Below are positions 1-4,582 of a stretch of DNA of 8,200 nucleotides, one piece after another. The notes beneath the pieces are model-generated. The model was not told the origin of the DNA. It saw only the letters and a program-made list of their open reading frames with translations, and made no database searches. This stretch comes from Actinomycetota bacterium (GTDB lineage Bacteria; Actinomycetota; Actinomycetes; S36-B12; UBA5976). Both the position numbers and the translations under genes were made by a program. Location: positions 1 through 8,200 of the forward strand of contig JAFMIT010000074.1 in NCBI GenBank assembly GCA_017853815.1, read 5' to 3'. Position 1 is the first letter of the stretch, and every line of letters begins with the position of its first letter.

Positions 1-311
1 ATGATGCCGTTATGGATGACCGCGACTTTGCCGTCTTCTGAGAGGTGTGGGTGCGCGTTGGCGTCGGTCGGACCGCCGTGCGTCGCCCAACGCGTGTGGC
101 CGATGCCTGTCATGGACCGCGCGAGGGGGTCGGCCGCGAGGACGTCCTCAAGATTGATGAGCTTGCCAGCCTTTTTGCGCGTTTCGATGGTGCCATCGAC
201 TACGACTGCGATGCCAGCTGAGTCATAACCGCGGTACTCCAAGCGGCGCAAACCTTCAACAATCACACCTAGAGCCTGCTGATGGCCGACATAACCAACG
301 ATTCCGCACAT
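1..311 (-). CDS. glmS: Glutamine--fructose-6-phosphate aminotransferase, N-terminal part (partial, cut by window edge)
   Basis: The first 103 codons are visible, read leftwards from ATG at 311; the rest lies outside the window. GlmS uses glutamine nitrogen to turn fructose-6-phosphate into glucosamine-6-phosphate, the first step towards UDP-GlcNAc and peptidoglycan. The protein opens MCGIVGYVG, with Cys2 as the N-terminal nucleophile of the class II glutaminase domain. RGYDSAG (about residues 28-34) and GHTRWATHGG (about 75-84) are standard substrate-binding motifs of that domain. The start is fixed because Cys2 must become N-terminal. There is no Shine-Dalgarno site; a TAGGCT hexamer ends 7 nt before the ATG, which suggests a leaderless transcript. 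The gene diverges from the DUF389 gene with only 31 bp between start codons. It is the next step after glmM in function, though glmM lies upstream and is separated by the DUF389 gene. Identification is near certain. Confidence 0.97.
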   Translation of the reverse strand, partial: MCGIVGYVGHQQALGVIVEGLRRLEYRGYDSAGIAVVVDGTIETRKKAGKLINLEDVLAADPLARSMTGIGHTRWATHGGPTDANAHPHLSEDGKVAVIHNGI

Positions 312-318
312 ATGCACA

Positions 319-324
319 AGCCTA
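319..324 (-). promoter_or_regulatory. Probable -10 element of glmS (leaderless)
   Basis: The minus strand reads TAGGCT, a good actinobacterial TANNNT -10 box, followed by 7 nt and then the glmS ATG. Transcription would start at or next to the A of the ATG. No convincing -35 is seen 16-18 bp upstream. The same hexamer precedes glmM. The -35 region would overlap the start codon of the divergent DUF389 gene. Confidence 0.5.
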
Positions 325-342
325 GTCGGGCATCATGAGCCC

Positions 343-1263
343 ATGATGAACCTTCGGGTGTACTGCCCAGCCGCCCTTTCTGCCCCAGTTCAAGAGGTGC
401 TTGCGAACCATGTTGGTGTCGCAAACATCGCTGTGGTCGCGGGTGGATCGGCGACACCAGCAGGTGATTTGATTCTCGCCGACATCGCGCGCGAAGCCAC
501 CAATGAGATTGTGGATGCACTCGTGGAACTCGGCGTCCAGCGCGAGGGTGGTTTCCATCTGACCCCTATTGAGACATGGGTGTCAGAACGCGGCCTCGCA
601 GCTGAAGAAGCAGCGCCTGGCGAAGAAGCCGATGCAGTCGTGTGGGCGCAGGTGATTGCGCATGCGTATGACGACACAGCGATGTCGTGGAGTTACGTGG
701 TGTTCTTGTCGCTCGCTACGATTCTTGCGTCCATCGCCATTGTGCTCGACTCCCCGATTCTCGTGGTCGGTGCGATGGTGCTCGGTCCGGACTTTGGTCC
801 AGTCGCGGCACTCGGTCTTGCGGCCGTGACGCGACGTCGTAATCTCATGCGGCGGGCGTTGAAACTTCTCTTCGTTGGTTTCGTTGTCGCCATCTCCGTC
901 GCAACGGTGTGCGCACTCGCAGGATCGCTGCTCGGATGGGTGCCAGATATTGCGGTGACGTCACCACGGCCAGGAACAGCCTTTATCTACCATCCCGATC
1001 GCTGGTCAATCATTGTCGCGGTGCTCGCGGGTATTGCAGGTGTGCTTTCGCTGACGTCGTCCTCGAGCAACGCTCTTGTCGGCGTCTTCATATCTGTGAC
1101 CACTGTGCCTGCCGCAGGCAACATCGCACTCGGCCTCGCGTTTGCACAATGGGATCAAGTGCGTGGCAGTGCACTGCAGTTGGGCGTCAACATTGTTGGC
1201 ATGGCAATCGCGGGCTGGGTGACATTGCTTGTGCAGCGTCGAATCTGGAAACCGCGCGGCTAA
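343..1263 (+). CDS. DUF389 family integral membrane protein
   Basis: A 306-residue protein of the DUF389 family, whose biochemical role is not established. Residues 1-85 form a soluble alpha/beta-like N-terminal domain, followed by an acidic Ala/Glu-rich linker (about 85-97). About six hydrophobic segments then follow: roughly 117-136, 138-160, 173-197, 222-238, 245-268 and 278-297. The stretch around SWSYVVFLSLATILASIA and the glycine-rich VVGAMVLGPDFGPVAALGLA region are the typical family core. The C-terminus is short and basic (QRRIWKPRG). Two ATGs in tandem (343 and 346) could start it, and neither has a clear Shine-Dalgarno site. It is divergent from glmS and convergent with glmM, a single plus-strand gene among minus-strand housekeeping genes. 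Family assignment is fairly sure; function is unknown. Confidence 0.85.
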   Translation: MMNLRVYCPAALSAPVQEVLANHVGVANIAVVAGGSATPAGDLILADIAREATNEIVDALVELGVQREGGFHLTPIETWVSERGLAAEEAAPGEEADAVVWAQVIAHAYDDTAMSWSYVVFLSLATILASIAIVLDSPILVVGAMVLGPDFGPVAALGLAAVTRRRNLMRRALKLLFVGFVVAISVATVCALAGSLLGWVPDIAVTSPRPGTAFIYHPDRWSIIVAVLAGIAGVLSLTSSSSNALVGVFISVTTVPAAGNIALGLAFAQWDQVRGSALQLGVNIVGMAIAGWVTLLVQRRIWKPRG

Positions 1264-1290
1264 ATCAGCGACCTTCTGTAGTTAAACCTG

Positions 1291-1322
1291 CGAAAACAAA
1301 AGGCTAGCGACAGAAGGTGTCG
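1291..1322 (-). terminator. Possible terminator after glmM
   Basis: Directly after the glmM stop the minus strand reads CGACA-CCTTC-TGTCG (5-bp stem, 5-nt loop, 1308-1322), then CTAGCC and the T-rich run TTTTGTTTTC. This looks like a short intrinsic terminator. A longer alternative pairing, ACCTTCTGT (1271-1279) with ACAGAAGGT (1310-1318), spans a 30-nt loop and could serve both convergent genes. The short stem makes this only moderately convincing. Confidence 0.45.
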
Positions 1323-1323
1323 G

Positions 1324-2670
1324 CTATAGCGCGAGTTCGGCGGTGACGACGGCAGCGATGCGTTCAGCCGAAGATTGCGCGATCTCTGCTGTCGGTGCCT
1401 CAACCATGACGCGCACGAGTGGCTCGGTGCCGCTTGGGCGCAAGAGAACACGACCTTCGCCCGCGAGTTCCGCTTCGATGGTCGCAACAATGTCGGACAG
1501 TGCAGCGGAGCTGGAGATACGCGTCTTGTCGACGCCTTTGACGTTGATCAACACTTGCGGAAGTCGGGTCATGACGGACGAGAGTTCTGCAAGGGACTTG
1601 CCTGATGCGGCGACGCGTGCGAGAAGTTGAAGTGCGGTCAACGTGCCATCGCCGGTTGTTGCGAATTCACTGAGGATGACGTGGCCACTCTGCTCGCCGC
1701 CGAGGTTGAAACCACCGTCGCGCATAGCTTCGAGAACGTAGCGGTCGCCGACGGCAGTTTCGATGAGGTTGATGCCTTCGCGTTGCATCGCGAGTTTGAA
1801 ACCAAGATTGGCCATGACGGTGCCGACAACGGTGTTGTTGACGAGTGTGTCGGCGTCGCGCATTGCCAGTGCGATGATTGCAATGATTTGGTCGCCATCG
1901 ACAATCTCACCGTTTGCATCCACTGCAAGGAAGCGGTCTGCATCGCCGTCATGCGCGACTCCGACGTGTGCGCCGTATTCGACGACGGCGCGTTGGAGGT
2001 CGCCCATGTGGGTAGAACCGCAGTTGTCGTTGATGTTGATGCCATCAGGTGCACAGTGAATCTCGATGACATCAGCGCCCGCGCGACGATAAACCTCGGG
2101 GGCGGCGTACGAGGCAGCCCCGTTAGCGGCATCGACGACGACGCGCAGTCCTGCGAGTGACTGACTCGTGGTCTGGAGAACGTGCGCGATGTAATCCTCG
2201 ATGAGATGCGTCGCATTCTTGACGCGACCGACGGCAGCGCCAGTCGGACGATCCCACGGTTCTTCAAGGCGGTTTTCGATGGCGTCTTCGATATCGTCGG
2301 CGAGCTTGTGGCCGCCGCGAGCGAAGAACTTGATGCCGTTATCAGGCATGGCGTTGTGTGACGCTGAGAGCATGACGCCGAGATCCGCACCGGTGCTGGC
2401 GGTGAGGTAAGCAATGGCGGGCGTCGGCGCGACGCCGACGAGGAGCACGTCGATGCCAGCGCTCGCGAGGCCCGCTACGACAGCGGCTTCGAGGAACTCG
2501 CCACTCGCACGTGGGTCGCGACCGACGACGGCGAATGGTCGGTGGTCAGCGAAGTCGCCCGCATCTGCGAGCACATGGGCCGCGGCGACCGAGAGATCGA
2601 GGGCAAGTTCGGCGGTGAGGTCGCGATTTGCGAGGCCGCGCACACCATCGGTGCCAAAGAGACGAGTCAT
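1324..2670 (-). CDS. glmM: Phosphoglucosamine mutase
   Basis: GlmM interconverts glucosamine-6-phosphate and glucosamine-1-phosphate in the cytosol, the second step of UDP-GlcNAc synthesis. Read from ATG at 2670 the protein is 448 residues, normal for the family, and opens MTRLFGTDGVRG. The phosphoserine loop is MLSASHN with the catalytic Ser near 104. The metal-binding loop DGDADR lies near 241-246, the sugar-binding GGEQSGH near 324-330, and the C-terminal phosphate-binding RPSGTEP near 411-417. All four domains of the phosphohexomutase fold are therefore present. The residue after SASHN is Ala rather than the usual Pro. An in-frame TTG at 2679 adds three residues but touches the putative -10 box, so ATG is preferred. 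The gene follows rpsI, with a terminator between them, and converges on the DUF389 gene. Confidence 0.97.
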   Translation of the reverse strand: MTRLFGTDGVRGLANRDLTAELALDLSVAAAHVLADAGDFADHRPFAVVGRDPRASGEFLEAAVVAGLASAGIDVLLVGVAPTPAIAYLTASTGADLGVMLSASHNAMPDNGIKFFARGGHKLADDIEDAIENRLEEPWDRPTGAAVGRVKNATHLIEDYIAHVLQTTSQSLAGLRVVVDAANGAASYAAPEVYRRAGADVIEIHCAPDGININDNCGSTHMGDLQRAVVEYGAHVGVAHDGDADRFLAVDANGEIVDGDQIIAIIALAMRDADTLVNNTVVGTVMANLGFKLAMQREGINLIETAVGDRYVLEAMRDGGFNLGGEQSGHVILSEFATTGDGTLTALQLLARVAASGKSLAELSSVMTRLPQVLINVKGVDKTRISSSAALSDIVATIEAELAGEGRVLLRPSGTEPLVRVMVEAPTAEIAQSSAERIAAVVTAELAL

Positions 2671-2679
2671 AGGTGCCAA

Positions 2680-2685
2680 AGCCTA
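2680..2685 (-). promoter_or_regulatory. Probable -10 element of glmM (near-leaderless)
   Basis: The minus strand reads TAGGCT, then 9 nt, then the glmM ATG. A start 6-7 nt downstream of the box would leave a leader of only 2-3 nt. No Shine-Dalgarno site is present. It is the same hexamer as before glmS, and the following bases are also similar. A weak -35 candidate (TTTGTG) lies 16 bp upstream and overlaps the rpsI terminator. Confidence 0.45.
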
Positions 2686-2703
2686 ACTGCGGAGGAGAAA
2701 ACA

Positions 2704-2735
2704 CAAATCCCCCGAGAAGAATCTCGGGGGATTTG
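2704..2735 (-). terminator. Strong intrinsic terminator of the rplM-rpsI operon
   Basis: A perfect 14-bp inverted repeat (arms 2704-2717 and 2722-2735) surrounds a 4-nt loop. The stem has a GC-rich core, CCCCCGAGA paired with TCTCGGGGG. On the minus strand it is followed by TGTTTTCT, a reasonable U-tract, and it begins 15 nt after the rpsI stop. On the plus strand the tail is poor, so it serves mainly the minus strand. It separates rpsI from glmM. Confidence 0.9.
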
Positions 2736-2750
2736 TTGAGACGTGAGCGA

Positions 2751-3209
2751 TTAACGCTTTGAGTACTGAGAAGCCTTACGAGCCTTCTTCAAACCGTACT
2801 TCTTACGTTCCTTGATGCGTGAGTCGCGGGTCAGGAAGCCTGCCTTCTTGAGCGCTGGGCGCAAAGCTTCAACGTCAATGTCGTTGAGTGCGCGAGCAAC
2901 GCCGAGACGCAGTGCGCCTGCCTGGCCCGAAGTGCCGCCACCTGAAAGGGTTGCGAACACATCGAAGCGGCCTTCAAGATCAGAGAGCTTGAATGGGTCG
3001 TTAACGAGCTGCTGGTGAACCTTGTTAGGGAAGTAGTCAGCAAGATCGCGACCGTTGACTACCCAACGACCGGTTCCTGGGACGAGACGCACGCGTGCGA
3101 CAGCTTCCTTGCGGCGGCCCGTAGCGTTGCTAGGAACGGCCTTGATGTTGCGAGCAGCTTTTGCTGGAGCAGCAGTCTCGCTGGTGTAAACCTCGGCGAC
3201 CTCAGTCAC
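2751..3209 (-). CDS. rpsI: 30S ribosomal protein S9
   Basis: S9 (uS9) binds the 3' major domain of 16S rRNA in the small-subunit head, and its basic C-terminal tail reaches the P-site tRNA. The 152-residue protein has a 30-residue N-terminal extension rich in Ala, Thr and Glu, common in actinobacteria. The conserved core follows (ATGRRKEAVARVRL near 29-42, LSGGGTSGQAGALRLG near 88-103). It ends in the basic KARKASQYSKR tail, with the invariant SKR. The start is GTG at 3209, supported by GGAAGG about 6 nt upstream on the minus strand. It is the second gene of the rplM-rpsI operon, 38 bp after rplM, and is followed by a strong terminator. Confidence 0.98.
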   Translation of the reverse strand: MTEVAEVYTSETAAPAKAARNIKAVPSNATGRRKEAVARVRLVPGTGRWVVNGRDLADYFPNKVHQQLVNDPFKLSDLEGRFDVFATLSGGGTSGQAGALRLGVARALNDIDVEALRPALKKAGFLTRDSRIKERKKYGLKKARKASQYSKR

Positions 3210-3224
3210 TGTTTTCCTTCCTCA

Positions 3225-3246
3225 CACAATCGCGTTTGCGACTGTG
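3225..3246 (-). promoter_or_regulatory. Intercistronic hairpin between rplM and rpsI
   Basis: The minus strand can fold CACAGTCGC with GCGATTGTG around a 4-nt AAAC loop: 9 pairs, one of them G-U. It starts one base after the rplM stop and ends a few bases before the rpsI Shine-Dalgarno site. There is no U-tract, so it is not a classic terminator. A role in mRNA processing, stability or translational control of rpsI is inference. Confidence 0.45.
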
Positions 3247-3247
3247 A

Positions 3248-3691
3248 CTACTGCGCAACCTGCGTGATGACGAATGGGACTGGCTGCTGAGCTGCATGTG
3301 GATGCTCAGCGCCTGCGTATACCTTGAGCTTGGTGATCTGCTGAGCACCAAGACGGTTGTGAGGGAGCATTCCCTTGACAGCCTTCTCGATTGCGCGGCG
3401 TGGGTTCTTCGCCAGCAAGTCGCCGTAAGCGGTTGCGGTGAGTCCGCCTGGCTGACCTGAGTGACGGTAGTCAAACTTGTCGGTCAACTTGGCGCCGGAC
3501 AGCGCCACCTTGCCAGCGTTGATGACGATGACGAAGTCGCCGCAGTCAACGTGTGGAGCAAAGGTTGGCTTGTGCTTACCGCGCAGCAAGTTAGCAGTCT
3601 GGACGGCAAGGCGGCCTAGGACGATGTCAGTGGCATCGATGATGTGCCACGTACGCTCGACCTCAGTCGCTTTTGGCTGAAAAGTGCGCAC
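3248..3691 (-). CDS. rplM: 50S ribosomal protein L13
   Basis: L13 (uL13) is an early-assembly protein of the large subunit. The 147-residue protein has normal length and the family's conserved blocks: WHIIDATDIVLGRLAV (15-30), LRGKHKPTF near 36-44, GDFVIVINA near 51-59, YRHSGQPGG (75-83), and the AVKGMLPHNRLG signature (104-115). The start is GTG at 3691, supported by GAAGG 8 nt upstream. It is the first gene of the rplM-rpsI operon and has a clear promoter about 80-115 bp upstream. In many actinobacteria rplM directly follows truA; here the ABC-F gene and a toxin-antitoxin pair lie between them. Confidence 0.98.
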   Translation of the reverse strand: MRTFQPKATEVERTWHIIDATDIVLGRLAVQTANLLRGKHKPTFAPHVDCGDFVIVINAGKVALSGAKLTDKFDYRHSGQPGGLTATAYGDLLAKNPRRAIEKAVKGMLPHNRLGAQQITKLKVYAGAEHPHAAQQPVPFVITQVAQ

Positions 3692-3722
3692 AGCAAAAAC
3701 CTTCGTTCTCGGGGTGGGGGCT

Positions 3723-3764
3723 GCCGTGCTTCCACGGCGACCTGTACACGCACAGAAGAGTGCG
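3723..3764 (-). promoter_or_regulatory. Structured 5' leader of rplM (two small hairpins)
   Basis: Within the predicted ~80-nt rplM leader, the minus strand forms a perfect 6-bp hairpin, GCCGTG-GAAG-CACGGC (3723-3738). Upstream of it is a 5-bp hairpin with arms at 3749-3753 and 3760-3764. A C-rich run, CCCCCACCCC, lies between the first hairpin and the Shine-Dalgarno site. Ribosomal protein leaders often bind their own product, so L13 autoregulation is possible. I cannot match this to a known leader family. Confidence 0.4.
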
Positions 3765-3778
3765 CATAGCGGAGGCGG

Positions 3779-3808
3779 AGATTACCCGTAGGCGGGCTTC
3801 GCGGTCAA
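3779..3808 (-). promoter_or_regulatory. Sigma70-type promoter of rplM-rpsI
   Basis: The minus strand shows TTGACC (3803-3808), an 18-bp spacer, and TAATCT (3779-3784). These are close to the TTGACA and TATAAT consensus. Transcription would start near 3772, giving a leader of about 80 nt before the rplM GTG. It is the best-looking promoter in the window. A perfect DnaA box lies 18 bp upstream of the -35. Confidence 0.75.
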
Positions 3809-3826
3809 AACGGCTACCACTCCCCC

Positions 3827-3835
3827 TTATCCACA
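3827..3835 (+). promoter_or_regulatory. Perfect DnaA-box match
   Basis: The sequence TTATCCACA is identical to the consensus DnaA box. It sits just upstream of the rplM promoter and opens the first copy of an imperfect 21-bp repeat (3827-3847). Whether DnaA binds here is not shown. A chance match is possible, but a second near-match occurs within the matching repeat copy at 3883. Confidence 0.5.
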
Positions 3836-3903
3836 GGCTTGCGACACGCCGAACTAGTCCTCCTGGACAGGTCGAGAGTAGGTTTTCCACAGGCGTGCTA
3901 CAC
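3827..3903 (+). repeat. Imperfect 21-bp direct repeat, two copies
   Basis: Positions 3827-3847 and 3883-3903 match at 18 of 21 bases. Both contain TCCACAGGC followed by TGC-x-ACAC. The first copy begins with TTATCCACA and the second with TTTTCCACA. They flank the region where the antitoxin promoter should lie; TAGGTT at 3879-3884 is a possible -10. They could be regulator-binding sites for the toxin-antitoxin operon, DnaA sites, or both. Confidence 0.6.
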
Positions 3904-3913
3904 CGTGCTACAC
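3894..3913 (+). promoter_or_regulatory. Perfect tandem decamer, probable toxin-antitoxin operator
   Basis: CGTGCTACAC occurs twice in direct succession (3894-3903, 3904-3913), one DNA turn apart. Each contains GTG-CTA-CAC, a small interrupted palindrome resembling the GTAC-centred operators of Phd/YefM antitoxins. The pair lies 13 bp before the antitoxin start and immediately before its Shine-Dalgarno site. Binding by the antitoxin dimer here would block transcription start or elongation. The role is inferred from position and symmetry. Confidence 0.55.
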
Positions 3914-3926
3914 AAAGGGGTCAAGA

Positions 3927-4208
3927 ATGCGCAGAATCTCCCACCGCGAGTTCCGAAACAACAGCGCTGCGGTTCTCCGAGAAGTCCAAGCAGGAGAAAC
4001 CATGGAGATCACCAACAACGGTGAGGTTGTTGCAGTTCTGTCGCCGCCGAGCGAATCAAGGTTCGCAGGGATGAAGGTGCGACGGGCGACGCAGCCATTG
4101 CCACCGCCAATCACGACGATGCCACCGCTGCCCGACGGAGTAGCAAGTTGGACCGAGGACTTTCTGAATTTCCGAAATGAGGAACGTCAACAAGAGCTAG
4201 AGCTGTGA
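3927..4208 (+). CDS. Phd/YefM-type antitoxin
   Basis: A 93-residue protein that probably neutralises the toxin encoded directly downstream and represses their shared operon. Residues 1-45 fit the Phd/YefM DNA-binding fold: ISHREFRNNSAAVLREVQAG, then the ITNNGEVVAVLSPP strand pair. The middle (about 53-70) is proline-rich and likely unstructured. The C-terminus (about 75-93) is an acidic helix of the kind that wraps around the toxin. The ATG at 3927 has AAAGGGG 6 nt upstream. Its TGA shares one base with the toxin ATG, so translation is probably coupled. Directly repeated decamers just upstream suggest autoregulation. The family assignment is strong; toxin neutralisation is inferred from context. 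Confidence 0.9.
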   Translation: MRRISHREFRNNSAAVLREVQAGETMEITNNGEVVAVLSPPSESRFAGMKVRRATQPLPPPITTMPPLPDGVASWTEDFLNFRNEERQQELEL

Positions 4209-4582
4209 TGTTGTACGTCGATTCATCTGCCGCGATCAAACTGCTGGTGACAGAAGATGGCTCTCACGCCGTTCGCGAGTTTGTCACTGGCCGTGAGCTA
4301 TTTAGTAGCGCTCTTTTAAGAGTCGAACTTGGCCGTTGGGGTCACCGCAGAGGGTTCTTGACCAGAGACATCCAAAACCTTGGCGACGCCATCAGTTCGA
4401 TAGAAATCTCGTCCATGCACCTGAAAGTTGCAAGCACTTTTGAGTTTGAGCATTTGGGGACACTGGATGCCATACACCTGGCGACGGCAATGCTCGCCGA
4501 AGCCGACTCGATGATTACGTACGACCGACAACTCGCCGCCGCTGCGAGCGAGGTTGGCATTCGCGTTGTGTCGCCGGCTTAG
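4208..4582 (+). CDS. PIN-domain toxin (VapC-like ribonuclease)
   Basis: A 124-residue PIN-domain protein, likely a Mg-dependent endoribonuclease that cuts RNA when not bound by the antitoxin. The four expected acidic residues are visible: Asp5 in MLYVDSSAA, Glu40 in LLRVELGR, Asp87 in LDAIHLATA, and Asp106 in ITYDRQLAAAA. Length and motif order are those of VapC-type toxins. ATG at 4208 overlaps the antitoxin TGA as TGATG; a GTG at 4205 is also in frame but less likely. The active site looks intact, so the gene is probably functional. Its TAG stop is immediately followed by the stop of the convergent ABC-F gene, with no intergenic base. The actual RNA target cannot be read from sequence. Confidence 0.9.
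   Translation: MLYVDSSAAIKLLVTEDGSHAVREFVTGRELFSSALLRVELGRWGHRRGFLTRDIQNLGDAISSIEISSMHLKVASTFEFEHLGTLDAIHLATAMLAEADSMITYDRQLAAAASEVGIRVVSPA

Noticed and set aside
312..342. glmS ribozyme or other glmS riboswitch
   Set aside because: Only 31 bp precede the start, and the -10 box is 7 nt from ATG, so there is no room for a leader RNA.
1627..2160. A 177-codon plus-strand open frame opposite glmM
   Set aside because: It is antisense to well-conserved glmM codons, and no protein family is recognisable.
2671..2679. TTG at 2679 as the glmM start
   Set aside because: It begins right after the putative -10 hexamer and would precede the expected transcription start. ATG at 2670 gives the standard N-terminus.
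3827..3913. Replication origin
   Set aside because: Only one perfect and one near DnaA box are present. There is no AT-rich unwinding region, and dnaA/dnaN are not in the window.
4205..4207. GTG at 4205 as the toxin start
   Set aside because: ATG at 4208 overlaps the antitoxin stop in the usual TGATG arrangement and gives the standard PIN N-terminus, with Asp at residue 5.
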